Translations under genes and position numbers: made by a program
From: Budorcas taxicolor
Taxonomy: Eukaryota > Chordata > Mammalia > Artiodactyla > Bovidae
Direction of reading: 5' to 3'
Assembly (NCBI RefSeq): GCF_023091745.1
Contig: NC_068910.1
Location: 128,047,170 to 128,111,169 of the forward strand
Length of the DNA: 64,000 bases
Notes under the pieces: model-generated
What the model saw: the letters and a program-made list of their open reading frames with translations, nothing else
Databases searched by the model: none
What the model was told of the DNA's origin: nothing
Shown here: piece after piece, positions 1 through 10,859 of the stretch
Position numbering within the stretch: position 1 is the stretch's first letter
Layout: the number at the start of each line of letters is the position of its first letter

Positions 1-105
1 GTCAAGAGCTTAGTAGCCACTCATGACTTGTGGCTACTGTGCTGGACAGTGCAAACATGGAGCATTTCTTTCATCACAGGAAGTTTTATTGGACAGAGAT
101 GCTTC
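1..105 (-). mobile_element. hAT-type (MER/Charlie-like) DNA transposon relic, partial
   Basis: The first ~100 bases contain 'gtggctactgtgctggac' and 'ggaagttttattggacag', the terminal phrases of a mammal-wide non-autonomous hAT-like repeat, read on the minus strand. Related copies occur at about 22.88 kb and 41.93 kb. The window edge cuts the element, so only one end is visible. The family name is by recognition and uncertain. Confidence 0.45.
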
Positions 106-296
106 CAAAAATGTCAGAAGAGGAGGAAAGCACAATGTCCTTATTTTTAAGAAGCATTAATTGTACAGTCTTCTTTAAATGAAATCAGTCATAAGATGAT
201 TCCAAGCAGGACCTTGCGCACAAAAGGCTCACAGGTTCCTGACACAAAAAACTTCTCTGTGTCCCCTATTTCTCTTTTTTCTTCATATAACATAAT

Positions 297-401
297 TTTT
301 TAATTTTATTTATTTTTTATTTGAAGGATAATTGCTTTGCAGAATTTTTTTGTTTTCTGCCAATTATCAACATGAATTAGCCACAAGTATAACCCATTTC
401 T
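297..401 (-). mobile_element. Ruminant L1 3' end (antisense fragment)
   Basis: A T-rich start (an antisense poly-A tail) is followed by 'ggataattgctttgcag' and 'ttttctgcca', a pattern typical of the 3' end of ruminant L1 elements read in reverse. The fragment stops where the ERV-like LTR begins at about 402, so the LTR may have inserted next to or into it. No open frame is present. Confidence 0.5.
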
Positions 402-930
402 TGAATACAGGAAACAGGCTTCATTCAGCCTCCTAGAACTTCCCAGAGTTCCAAGGGCAAGTTCAAACAGAGGCTAATTAGGGAAGGGAGGAAATGCAGA
501 GACAACGGAGGAACAGTCAAGAGAAACAGTAGTGCAGTCTTGAGGGCAGGGTCTTGGATCCCCCCAAGCGATACACATAACAATATCTTTGAACTGTTTT
601 GCAGATACAGAAATGCCCACCAGGTTTGAGAAAAATTAACGATATGCTGCTTACAAGTACGAAGACCCCAGACTGGTTGGAACCCAAAGGTTGATGATGC
701 TGACTCCCACTTACCTCACCACCAACCAGTCAGAAGAATGTCCATGAGCTGCTCATGCCCTCTTTGAACCATTACTATAAACCTTTTCACTAACCCCTCT
801 AGGTTGGGACACACAGTTTTGAGGGCATTAGCTCTCTGTGCAGCCCCCTGCCTGGCAAAGCAATAAAGCTATCCTTTTCTACTTCATCCAAAACTCCATT
901 TCCAGAAATTAATTCAGTGTCAGGGCACAA
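402..930 (+). mobile_element. ERV-type solitary LTR (class I-like)
   Basis: The stretch has LTR organisation: a start near 'tgaatacaggaaacagg', a U3-like body, a TATA-like 'ctataaacc' near 775, a polyadenylation signal 'aataaag' near 862, and a short U5-like tail. No internal gag, pol or env coding sequence lies beside it, so it looks like a solitary LTR left by recombination. The exact family and the 3' border are inferred; a target-site duplication was not found. Confidence 0.5.
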
Positions 931-1467
931 AGGCCAGGGTCAGCTTCAAAGGCATGATGCAAAGTAAAAATAATGGACAAGTCTCTAAGAAATCTTATCA
1001 ACAGAAGGCAACCTATCTTAAATTGGCTTTGGATTCACACATGATCATAACACTGCTAAGGAATGTCCTTAACATTTGAGGGTAAAGCGTTTGGCACAAA
1101 AAGTTTCTGCTTGAGAAGTTTTCCACGAAAAAAGTTAAATCCATTCAAGTCTTGACTGTGTAGCAAAGATGATCAATGTGTGTTGACGTAGCTATCAGGA
1201 AAAGAACGGAATGTAGGATAACAGAGATACCATTGAGGTGACTTATTTTATTCCAGCAAACCTCATGCTGAGATTTATTTCTTCTCCTTGGTAATGCATA
1301 ACAAAGAAAGTTCAGTGTGGGCTTGTGTCAGTGGGACTATTTAAGCTGATGCATTACAAGACTAGTAGTGGCTTTCACCTCATTCAAGCTATGGGCCTAT
1401 CGATGTTCTCATTAAGAACTAATATTCTCAGTGACTTGAAACTTATCATAAATATTTAAGTGGAGTT
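931..1467. other. Unique AT-rich sequence
   Basis: About 540 bases with no recognisable gene, exon or repeat. Stop codons are frequent in all frames. A degraded old repeat cannot be excluded. Confidence 0.5.
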
Positions 1468-1479
1468 GCTTCTAAAATG

Positions 1480-1692
1480 GGGGCTTCCCAGGTGGCTCGG
1501 CAGTAAAGAATCCACCTGCCAATGCAGGAGATGGAGGTTTGATCCTTGGGTCAGGAAGATCCCCTGAAGAAGGAAATGGCAACCCACTCCCATATTCTTG
1601 CCTGGGAAATCCCATGGACAGAGGAGTCTGGCAGGCTACAGTCCATGGGGCCACTGAAGAGTCAGACACGACTTGGCTACTAAACAACAGCA
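1480..1692 (+). mobile_element. Bov-tA SINE, full length
   Basis: Begins 'gggcttcccaggtggctcgg', the tRNA-derived head of Bov-tA, and runs through 'ggcaacccactcc' to the BovB-like 3' end 'gagtcagacacgac'. A perfect 12-bp target-site duplication 'gcttctaaaatg' flanks it at 1468-1479 and 1693-1704, which fixes both ends and shows insertion by target-primed reverse transcription. The open frames across it are by-products of the repeat, not genes. Confidence 0.93.
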
Positions 1693-2107
1693 GCTTCTAA
1701 AATGAGAGCCTCCTCCCTGACCTTCGTTCATGAAAGGGCCCCAACCCATCTGTGACTGTTTCTAAGGAGGAGCATAACAGGTGTGCCTGCAGCGACAGGC
1801 CCTCCATACTCAGGTGGGCCCTGACACTCATGCCATGAAAATGGAAGCCAGTACCTATGCAGAGTACAGTACATGGGTCTTTCATCATCTTGTTTATGAA
1901 CCTAGATCTTGGGGTGGCCTTTTCGTTACCGTCTTCAGAACTCTGGCCTAGAAAACACTCCATAAGACAATCTGATTTCTGAAAATTGACTTGTTCACAC
2001 ATGAAACAATTTAAATAATAATAGTAATCTTGTTAATTGAAGGAAGGGAATTCACTGAGTGAAGCCACATTAATGCCTAGTATCGTTTTGATCTGTTTAG
2101 GATTTCT

Positions 2108-2387
2108 TAAGGAGAAGGCAATGGCACCCCACTCCAGCACTCTTGCCTGGAAAATCCCATGGATGGAGGAGCCTGGAGGCTGCAGTCCATGGGGTCGCTA
2201 AGAGTCGGATACGACTGAATGACTTCCCTTTCACTTTTCACTTTCATGCATTGGAGAAGGAAATGGCAACCCACTCCAGTGTTCTTGCCTGGAGAATCCC
2301 AGGGATGGGGGAGCCTGGTGGGCTGCCGTCTGTGGGGTCGCATAGAGTCGGACACGACTGAAGCGACTTAGCAGCAGCAGCAGTAGC
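2108..2387 (+). mobile_element. BOV-A2 SINE (two Bov-A monomers)
   Basis: Two related monomers, the first starting 'ggagaaggcaatggcacccc' and the second 'ggagaaggaaatggcaaccc', are joined by the linker 'ttcacttttcactttcatgc' and end in an (AGC)n-like tail. A 9-bp duplication 'aggatttct' at 2099-2107 and 2388-2396 brackets the element. Low divergence suggests a fairly young copy. Confidence 0.92.
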
Positions 2388-2396
2388 AGGATTTCT

Positions 2397-3752
2397 GAAT
2401 TTAGCAGGCTGAGCCCTGCCCACCTTCAGGAGAAAGATCTCTGCCCTTGTCCTGGAGGTTAGCCAACACTACCTGGTGACAAGTGGGTTGCCTTCCCTTT
2501 CCCACTTTCTGCATTCTAAATTTTCATTTTCCCTGGTGTGGTTCTATCCCTTTTTTGTTTTTGAATTTAAAAATTACATAACCTAAAGCAGTCCTTTTAA
2601 AAATAGACTCTCATGCTTTCTTCCATTCGGTGATCCATAGAAACCCTCAGAATAAACCCCCAAGCCCAAGCTCCAGTAATAATCTAACCATGATCATTGT
2701 TGTTATAACCATCAGGCATTCATCCACTCCTGCTTTCATCCTTACTGTTATCACTATACTGGTTAAATAAATCTCTCCCACCAGCATGGAAGCTCTCAGG
2801 GTACCACCTTACCATGTCCTCTGGGAAATGACTGCCATGAAACACTCCCACATACTTACTCCTTTTAGTCATCCTTGATTGGATTAAGAGGGGACGTCTG
2901 AATTAAGAGGAACTAGTCAAATTGTTTCTTCCTAAAAAGTTAGAATTAAGATTTTAATCAGTCTGACCTGGTTTTTGCCATTATAAACTTGAGAGATCTG
3001 ATTTGGCTACCTTCTGCCTTTCATATAACAGAGGAAAGCGGGGGAAGAGCCAGTTTACAGGGGGAAAAAAAATAAACTTCTGGCAGCTTTTCAATTTGAG
3101 TTCCTATCTCCCCAGCCCCAAATCTTCACATCCCTCACGGATATAAACAAATAACTGCAATCCTCCTTCGAAGAAGATCACTGCCTCTCTGACATAATCA
3201 TCTCCATCTCTTCTCCTTTTTACTTTTAAATGACTGTGTTCATATACCCTCTTCTTCCTTCCCGTGTCAAGTACAGAGATTCCCTCCTCCTTTTTAAGAC
3301 TGACCCTCCATCTTGACTTGGTTCTGTTCCTTTCCATCTCCCAAGTAACCCTCAACAGCTATTCTTCAATTATCTGATTTTGCATATACCTGGTCATCTC
3401 CCATTTCTATTTCTCCAGGAATTCTCCTTAACCTTCAGGCGTGCGTCTGTTTTCCTTCACTTTGTCACCAAACTCCTTAAGAAAGAGATGCGTACTTTCT
3501 AAACAAGTGCTGAGCTCTGGCTATCCCAAAGTACCAATAACCCCAGAGCTCTGCGCTTCCACCTCCTGTCCACCGTCACGCTCCATCAAGCCCAGCAAAC
3601 TGTCCTCTGCCATCCTCACTCCACGGAAGCATCTATCCCAAAGGGCATCTCAGACTTTCAATCACCAAGTCCTAAGTTCTCTTCTTATTTCTCTATTTGG
3701 CTTTTGCATCACATAAAAGAAACAGTTTATTCTCGGTGAAAGACAGAATAAT
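2397..3752. other. Unique intergenic sequence
   Basis: No exon or confident repeat was recognised. Pyrimidine-rich stretches at about 3100-3700 may be a heavily decayed L2 body continuous with the L2 seen from about 4.0 kb, but I cannot support it. The small open frames have no recognisable domain. Confidence 0.45.
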
Positions 3753-3754
3753 GT

Positions 3755-3955
3755 GCTGTGTGCTTAGCCGCTCAGTCACATCCAGCTCTTTGCGACCCTG
3801 TGAACTGCAGCCCACCAGGCTCCTCTGTGCATGGAATTCTCTAGGCAAGAATATTGGAGTGGGTTGCCATTCCCTGTTCCAGGGGATCTTCCTGACCCAG
3901 GGATCCAACTCACATCTACTGCATTGCAGGCAGATTCTTTACCATCTGAGCCACC
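3755..3955 (-). mobile_element. Bov-tA SINE (antisense)
   Basis: Read on the plus strand it starts with the reversed BovB-like tail ('agccgctcagtcacatcc') and finishes with the reversed tRNA-like head ('ttctttaccatctgagccac'). It is nearly complete. No clear target-site duplication was found, which suggests an older insertion. Confidence 0.88.
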
Positions 3956-4024
3956 AATCAGAGGAAGTGAGAGATTTAGACCTGAAAGCATATAAAAAGT
4001 TTTCTGATATATATGCTAGCTCTA

Positions 4025-5212
4025 CCCCTTGTTTCCTCTCACCTTGACCATTTATAAAAGTCTCTTAATTGGTCTTCCTACCTCATGTGCTTCCACACTA
4101 TTGTCAGACTCATCTTTCTAAAACAATAATCTCATTGTGGTACCTTCCTCTGCAAATTTTTCAATAGCTCCCCCTTACCCACTGAAAAAATTCCTAATCC
4201 CTTTGTCTGGTGCAGCAGATGGTCAATCTGAAGGCCCGAATGAAGTACACCTCTCAGTACCCTTGCTTTTGTGTTTCTTCTCCTACATGGACTCTAGGCT
4301 TAAGACCAATGGGCCACTTGCAAGCATGAGGTTTAATATGCATTTCAATATTGAGGCATATCCTACTGGAGTATGAGTTCTTAGGATCCAGCTACTATGT
4401 AAAGCATCCAAACTAGCCACATGAAAAGGCTATGTGAAAAGAGAGAGGAATCACAGGCTCTCAGCCATCCCTGCTAAGCACCAGACACAGTAGTAAAGCC
4501 ATCTTGGACATTCCTACCTAGCCCCATGAGAGATCCCAATGAGAACAGCAAGAAGCTACCCAGCTGAACTACAGTGAACCTTCAGAATCATGAGCAGGTA
4601 ACACGGCTGTCTTTTTAGGCCACTAAGTTTTGGAGTAATTTGTTATATAATCATACAAAGCCCAAACTATACTAGCTCCTCTCACAATAGCGTAAGATCT
4701 AATTCCTGTAATAAATCAGTATTCCACAAAATATTTGTAATAATTTTGCTTCTCTGAGCAAATCCTGATGGCTATACCTGGCATTAAAAGCTCTCTGCAA
4801 TCTATTCCCTGCCAACCTTCCCTGTCCACCTCTGACTACTGTTTTCAATCACCTTTTATTCCAGCCAGTCATATCATAGGTTCTCATGTGTGGCCTCTAC
4901 TCCCTAGTTCCACATCCTCCTTATCCAAAAGGCAGCCTCCTGCTAGTATTCACAGAAATAAACACCAGCTTAACATCACCGCCTGCAGGAAGTATTAGCA
5001 CATCTCCACAAATAATCAACTCTTTCTCCTCTGTAACACTATTCTATGTTGGTAGGGTACCTCCCTTACATTAGTGCTAATCAGTCCCTGTGCAGAACTG
5101 GTAGCTCTCAGAGGACAGTTAAAATCCTTAGTGCTTCTTTTTCTCTCATCAGCACCCAGAATAGTATCCTATCCATAGGGTATGCTCCTTAAATGTTTGT
5201 GGACTAACTGAC
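4025..5212 (+). mobile_element. L2 LINE 3' region, interrupted by an LTR
   Basis: The segment 4025-4225 ('catctttctaaaacaataat', 'ttcaatagctccccctta') and the segment 4760-5212 (ending with an L2-type 3' tail near 'tatgctccttaaatg') read like successive parts of the L2 3' portion on the plus strand. An MLT1-like LTR lies between them at about 4415-4662. The ORF is fully decayed. Boundaries are approximate. Confidence 0.5.
4415..4662 (+). mobile_element. MLT1-like (ERVL-MaLR) LTR relic
   Basis: The 3' half shows the familiar MLT1 order: 'cccagctgaactacag', 'cagaatcatgagcaggtaac', then 'aggccactaagttttgg' and 'gtaatttgttat'. No coding sequence is attached. It sits inside the L2 described from 4025, so it is younger than that L2. 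Confidence 0.65.
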
Positions 5213-6062
5213 TCAATTAAATGCCAGTTAATCCTGGGTGACCAGGAAGTTAAAGAAAATAAGTGATACACGTCTACCGCTAGAATGAAAACTGCTGGGC
5301 ACTGACAAGAGACGCAGAAACACTTGTAAATGGAATTACATACTCATGTGATACGTTATATCAACCTTCTATTTCAGGGTCATGTTCGTTAAATACTGTG
5401 TAGTTCCCAATATATTTGAAACATTTAAAGTTACAATTACAATTTCCCCTTCTTTTCCTACAACTCATTTTCTCCTTCATCTTTTTGTATTACTTTCGCT
5501 CCCCAGGCCATACGTCCTTCTCTTACCCAAGGGCAGGGAGCCTTTTTTCAGGCAGGCTGCGTGCTCCCCAAAACCCCATGCCTAGGTCCACAGAGAGGCA
5601 GGGGTCACCACAATTATATTACTCTGACCCCTTTCTTTCCGTGTAGACTTATTTCTTGTGCCTGGAACCAACAAAATGGTATGTTTTCAGAGCCCAAATC
5701 CTTTGAGGGTAAATTTTAATTTTATCATTTTAAAATGATAAGAACAACCAAGTCCTTGGTTAGCACAAAATATCTAGGGGATTGTTGCAAATATTTGGTA
5801 ATATTCACTAAAGAGGGAGGGAAGCATGTTAAACCAAATTGGTTATAAACACAAAGCAATTTTCATGGAAAATTAAAAATTAGAGCCTGAAAATGAACTG
5901 GTACCCCATAACATGCTAATTTCTAGGAGTGTCATTTAAAAGAATCTACTTACTAGTATGCCTTCTTTTTTCTCTTTTTCTTTTTTTTTTAAGAATAAAA
6001 ATGGGGCTTGTGCAAAATCCTAAATTATAAACCAGATTCATACTTCACATAACAAAATGAAA
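5213..6062. other. Unique AT-rich sequence with one palindrome
   Basis: No gene or repeat was recognised. It contains a perfect 20-bp palindrome at 5722-5741 (see findings) and short homopolymer runs near 5970-5990. Confidence 0.45.
5722..5741. repeat. Perfect 20-bp palindrome
   Basis: The sequence 'ttatcattttaaaatgataa' is its own reverse complement across all 20 bases. Each arm carries a GATA-type core (TTATC / GATAA). It lies in unique DNA. Confidence 0.9.
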
Positions 6063-6280
6063 AGAGTAAGGGCTTTGAATCAAGACATGATCTGAGTCCC
6101 AGTTCTGCACAGCACTTGCTGGGCACTTTACCTCAACTCTATTGCCCTCCAAGCTTCCCCAACTGCAAAACAGGGATAACAATCCTTACCCCACAGAGCC
6201 GCCATGAGAGCTATTTGTATGAGCACAGGAAAAACACCCTACCTGGCACACTGCAGGTGCTCAGTGCTCAAGAACTGGCC
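6063..6280 (+). mobile_element. MIR SINE
   Basis: MIR order is visible: 'gtcccagttctgcacag', a degraded 'ccccaactgcaaaacaggg', 'ataacaatccttaccccac' and a tail around 'cctggcacactgcaggtgct'. Mammal-wide and old; no duplication is expected to survive. Confidence 0.7.
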
Positions 6281-6441
6281 AAGTTTGGGATGCTTAATGA
6301 ATCTTTTTTCTCCCACCTGCACTTAGAACAGGACCTTGTACATAGCGTATATCCTGAAGCCAGTCCCTCTCCAGAGGAGATGGGGGTCATTTCCATGTTC
6401 ACTTCCTTTCACTAAACTATCTATGCAGTATTTTCTTACTT

Positions 6442-6472
6442 GTGTGTGTTCAGTCGCTCAGTCATGTCTGAC
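6442..6472 (-). mobile_element. 31-bp 5'-truncated Bov-tA/BovB-type 3' end
   Basis: The block contains the reversed SINE 3' end 'cagtcgctcagtcatgtc' and nothing more of the element. It is bounded by an 8-bp direct repeat 'tcttactt' at 6434-6441 and 6473-6480, consistent with a target-site duplication, so it looks like a complete, extremely truncated insertion and not a leftover of a larger one. Confidence 0.7.
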
Positions 6473-6480
6473 TCTTACTT

Positions 6481-7335
6481 ACAGAACAATGAGACATAGG
6501 CCTTGAAATTTGAGGATCATTAGTCCCTTTCAGACTCAGCAAGCCCCCACAGCAATGCAAGCTCAGATTGGCAGGCTGGTGGCAAGCCCCTTCCAAGTTC
6601 TTCCCTGTCCTTGGAACTCTGAGGAATACATGAGACCCAGGGTTCCCAGTGACTAGGAATTTACCATCTGTGGACACAGCACACACACCTATGAAACAAC
6701 AACAAATCCACAACACGTTTTACAGCATCTTTATAATATTTTGTGTTCTTTCCTAGGAAATGCTCCATTCAGTCTTCTCCAAAGCTCCAGGTGCTTCTGA
6801 AGTAGGCAGGATAAGTATCATTCGCATTCCAACAATGGATCAGATGAAACTGGTGCTCAGAAAGGCTGAGCCACATAGGTGCTCAGTAGCAGAACCCATA
6901 CAAGCCCTGGGTCCCCAGATACCCTGCCTAGTGGTCTTCCCAGGAGACACTCCTCTTCCTGGGCTTCCCTCCCTTACCCTCTGAGTTCTGCATGACTTTA
7001 CCCAAAAGAAAGAGATTTTTCAGATCTCTTATTCTTTCAAAGGCATTTCCTGAACTCCTTGGTGTAAGACTCTGTGCTGAGTGTTTTATGAGATACACAG
7101 ATTACAAGAGCCACAAGACCTCAAGAGAGAGGCAGCATTGTGGGAGAGGAAGTGGAGAGTCCATTCATGAGAGCCCAGGAAGGATTCCAAAGGACAGGGC
7201 TCTCAGTCCCCGCTGTGAAGACTGGACGTAACAGCAGATAAGTCAACCGAGGCCACTGAAATGCAGCTTCATTTCTACTATGAGTTTTCTCTGCGCAAAG
7301 AGGCAGTAGCCTGTTTTCTGTCAGTTGGTATAATG
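6481..7335. other. Unique intergenic sequence
   Basis: No repeat or exon recognised. Several 70-90 codon open frames exist on both strands with no recognisable domain; they overlap each other and are most likely chance. Confidence 0.45.
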
Positions 7336-7339
7336 TTCC

Positions 7340-7815
7340 ATTCAAGGTACAACGGTTACATTTACGTGGCAGCTTGATTGGGCCATGGAGTACCCAGATA
7401 TGCAGTTAAACATCTGCCCAGATATTCAGTTAAACATTATTCTGAGTGTGTCCGGGAGGGTGTTTCTGGGTGGGATTAACATTTGAATCAGTGTACTGAA
7501 TACAGCAGATAGACCTCACCAATGTGGGTAGACCGCATCCATTCTGTTTAAGGTCTGAACTGAATGAACAGGAAAGAATTCCATCTCTCTGCCTGACTGT
7601 CTTTGAGCAGGGACATCAGTCTGCTTCAGACTCAGACTGCAACTTCCACCATCAGTTCTCCCAGGTGTCAGAACTTGGCCTCTGCCATCGGCTCCCCTGG
7701 GTCTCTAACCTGCCCCCTGCAGAATGTAGACTATCAGTCTCCAAACTTGTGTGGAGGTCCTCATAGGTAATCTCCTCTAGACATAAAAATATCTTATCTG
7801 CTCAGTTTCTCCGGA
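7340..7815 (+). mobile_element. Old mammalian LTR relic (ERVL/MaLR-like)
   Basis: Phrases such as 'gcttgattgggccatgg', 'cccagatattcagttaaac', 'gggattaacatttgaatc' and 'cctgcctgactgtctttgag'-type spacing (near 7590) match a widespread mammalian repeat about 450-500 bp long that I associate with an ERVL/MaLR-type LTR. The assignment to a subfamily is not certain. No coding capacity. Confidence 0.5.
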
Positions 7816-8141
7816 GAAGCCCACCGGGTCACAGGGTCTTCTCTCACCCTTCACTGACAGTCTCAATAAAAGCTTTTTGCCTTCTGCCCCACCCATTTTG
7901 CAGTTTTCCAAAAGGACACTATCTGCTTCATGAAGTGTTGAAGTCTGAATCACCTAACTTGTTTTCTTTATCATTTTTAACACTAACTAGCCAGCATCAG
8001 TACTCAGATGAAGACCCAGGGGCTGACATGAGTCAGGTGAGAGGCAGAGAGAAGCCTGGTCTGGGCCATCTGGCAGAGGAAGAGTCAGGACATTCCCCCA
8101 GAGGAGGGGCGTTAACGTAGCAGAGTCCACAGAGCAATACA

Positions 8142-8366
8142 GGGCTATCCAGATGATGCAGTTGGTAAAGAATCCACCTGCCAATGCAGGAGACGCAAAA
8201 GATACAGAATCGAGCCCAGGGTTGGAAAGATCCCCTGGACTAGGAGATGGCAACCCATGCTAGGATACTTGCCTAGAAAATTACATGGACAGAGGAACCT
8301 GGCAGGCTACAGTCCATCAGTCCATGGAGTCCCGAAGTGTTGGATATGACTGAGCATGCACGCACA
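8142..8366 (+). mobile_element. Bov-tA SINE (diverged)
   Basis: Head 'gggctatccagatgatgcag' and body 'aagaatccacctgccaatgc' identify a Bov-tA. It has many substitutions and a short duplication 'cagtccatcagtccatgg' in the 3' third. A weak 7-bp repeat 'gagcaat' (8132-8138, 8374-8380) could be its target-site duplication. Confidence 0.85.
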
Positions 8367-8779
8367 TGATTTTGAGCAATGCATGATTTTGAGAGAAAGG
8401 CCACTCACAGAGGCATCCCTGGATGGTACCTGGGAGAGGGCAAGCAGTATCCTAGGGAAGAAGACAGTCTCCAACAGGAGCCAGGCAAGTCTGGGGTACC
8501 AGACCAGGTGGGATGTGTGGAAGCCAGTACTATGGCTTAGATCCACCCTGGCATATGGTACAGCTATACATGGCAGCCTGCAAGCCTGCCCATGGTTGGT
8601 GCCTCAGACAGAAAGCAGGTCTGACTAGTAGTCTTCCTCAATCTCAGACACCACTGGTTCACGAAGAAGGGCAGTCCTGGGCTTGGGGCTCTGAGGAACT
8701 GGAATACTCCATGAGAAGAGTTGCATAGCATGGAGGCAGGAGGGTACAACAGGCAGGAGTCAAGTTCCACAGGAATGTG

Positions 8780-8900
8780 AGCTGTATGAGGCAGTACCCT
8801 CTTTTTCTATTTAGCTCACAGCTATATCCTATGCATTTAAAGCAGTTCCTGGCACATCATGTGCCCTCATTAAATATCTGTGGAAAGAATGTATGAAACC
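8780..8900 (+). mobile_element. L2 3' end fragment
   Basis: The run 'gcagttcctggcacatcatg' followed by 'cattaaatatctgtgg' and 'aatgtatgaa' has the shape of an L2 3' tail. Short and diverged. Confidence 0.45.
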
Positions 8901-8999
8901 ACAGTTCTGCCTTTTGCCAGGTGTATAAGCCTATTCAAGATATTCAGTTTTAATTCTTGTTAGATTCAGTTTTTTTAGAAAACGTGCATTGTCATAGGC

Positions 9000-9535
9000 A
9001 GAATTTTGGCCCCATAACCTTCACCTCCAGGAGTTACTGCCATGACTCTGTTTCATGACACAGCACAAAGACTCTTTATAGATGGAGTTAAGGTTACTAA
9101 TCAGTTGGTCTTAAGAAAATTATCCTGGAATCTGAGTATAAGCTAATCATGCAAACTCTTAAAAGCAGAGATCTTTCTCCAGCTGGTAGCGGAAAGAGAA
9201 TTTAAAGATCCATGGCATAATAAGAATTTGATGTGCCGTTACTCTATTGAAGATTAAGGGGGCCATATGTCAAGGAAATGGCAATCTCAGTCTTACTATT
9301 ATCTCACAAAAGAACTGAATTCCATAAGCAACTTGAATGAGCTTGGAAGTATTACCTTCCCCAAAGCCCACCCAACCCCCTGACTTATGCCTTGCAAATC
9401 TGAGCAGAAGAGCCAGTTGAGCTATGCTGTGCCCAGACTTCTGAAATGCAGAACTACAGGATAATAAATAGTTGTGTTTTAAGCCACTAAGTGTGTGGAA
9501 ATTTGCTATGGCAGGAATAAAAAACTCATATATGT
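9000..9535 (+). mobile_element. Old mammalian LTR relic (MaLR-like)
   Basis: It opens with 'ggcagaattttggccccata' and ends with 'aggataataaatagttgtg' and 'ttttaagccactaagtgtg', the characteristic 3' end shared by MLT-type LTRs (polyadenylation signal followed by the 'ccactaag' block). No open frame. Subfamily not assigned. Confidence 0.55.
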
Positions 9536-9544
9536 AAATATGTT

Positions 9545-9641
9545 TATAAACTGTTTTTTCAAATTGAAATATGATTAATTTACAATGTTGTATTAGTTTC
9601 AGGTATACAGCAAAGTGATCCGGTTATATATATATATATAC

Positions 9642-9672
<31 letters not shown>

Positions 9673-9810
9673 TATGTTTTCTTTTCTATTATGCAAGATA
9701 TTGAATATGGTTCCCTGGGCTATAGAGTAGGTCTTTGTTGCTCACCTATTTTATATAGGGTAGAGTGTATATGTTAATCCCAAAGTCCCAATTATCTATA
9801 TACACACACA
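9545..9810 (-). mobile_element. Cetartiodactyl L1 3' end with internal TA microsatellite
   Basis: On the plus strand it begins 'aattgaaatatgattaattt' and continues 'caatgttgtattagtttcag', 'agcaaagtgatccggttata', then after a TA tract 'gatattgaatatggttccct'. This is the antisense of the L1 3' region common in cattle, pig and whale. The TA tract at 9625-9675 grew inside it, next to the natural 'tatatata' of that region. Confidence 0.75.
9625..9675. repeat. (TA)n microsatellite
   Basis: About 50 bases of nearly pure TA with CA/TG interruptions ('tatacatatatata', 'tatgtatata'), embedded in the L1 3' end. A second short AC run lies at 9802-9816. Confidence 0.9.
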
Positions 9811-9814
9811 CACA

Positions 9815-10804
9815 CAGTTAATTAACCCTTGAACAAAGTGAGGATTAGAAGAACCGACCCATGTATTCAAAAATCTATGTATAACTTGTGACCCCTCCCC
9901 CCCAAAAAACTTTAACTTAATATCCTAACAAAAAGAGTCAGTTAATATATATTTTGCATCTTATATGTTTTATACACCATAGTCTTACAACAAAGTAAGT
10001 TGGAGAAAATACAATATTATGAAGAAAATCATAAGGAAAATACATTACAACACTGCACTGTATTTACTGATATCCTAAATGTACATCATCTGTTTACAAG
10101 ATGAATCAATTGTCTGTCAGTACAAATACCAGTATTGCCTTGTATGATACAAAACTCTGTAGACGTTATATGGATTAGTAACACTAGACATTATAAAAAT
10201 GAAAAGACAATAGGAAAAAGAAATTCATCTTTATGTACAGGTATCACAATTCATGCACTGAAGACGAAGCAGCAGCAATAGGACAGCTTTATAGCAGCCT
10301 AGCAGAACTGATACGATTGCTTCCAGGTAGCCTAGCCTGCACACTAACAAATGAACCTGAATTGGTATAAATTCTTATGGCATAGAGTATTACAGTTATA
10401 TGCATACTACACTATTGGAAACATTGTTATGCTAAAAAACAGCACTTACCTGTGACAATAGGCTGACGCATAGTTTCTCCAATTATGAGACTGAGAGACA
10501 TACTGTAGAGTAACAATTCCTTGAAGGCAAAGTTACAAAACAGTAAGAAAACTATCAACTTATGAATTTTATATTACATATCACTTACCCTATGCCTATA
10601 TAAAGATACAATAGTATCTGCATATATTTAATTCATTCATAACATACCTTTTTCTTAATCATTTCAATATATCTTAGGCTACACAGTCTGTGAATTTTTT
10701 CAAGCTGTCACAAATCTCAAAATGTTTCCAAAATAGTTATTGAAAAAGACTGTATATAAGTGGACTTGCACAGCTCAAACTCACGTGTTCAAGGGTCAGC
10801 TATA
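9815..10804 (+). mobile_element. Tigger/pogo-like non-autonomous DNA transposon, ~990 bp
   Basis: The left end 'cagttaattaacccttgaac' and the right end 'gtgttcaagggtcagcta' are imperfect inverted repeats sharing the core 'acccttgaaca' / 'tgttcaagggt'. Next to the left end is 'aatctatgtataacttgtga' and next to the right 'tatataagtggacttgcac', subterminal motifs typical of Tigger-family elements. A TA follows the right end, as expected for the TA target of this superfamily. No transposase frame remains; orientation is nominal. Confidence 0.68.
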
Positions 10805-10859
10805 ATGCAAAATACATATATTCATATACATACATATATGTATATATATAGCCTGGCAC

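Noticed and set aside
402..930. Complete endogenous retrovirus
   Set aside because: Only a solitary LTR-like segment; no internal coding sequence or second LTR is found nearby.
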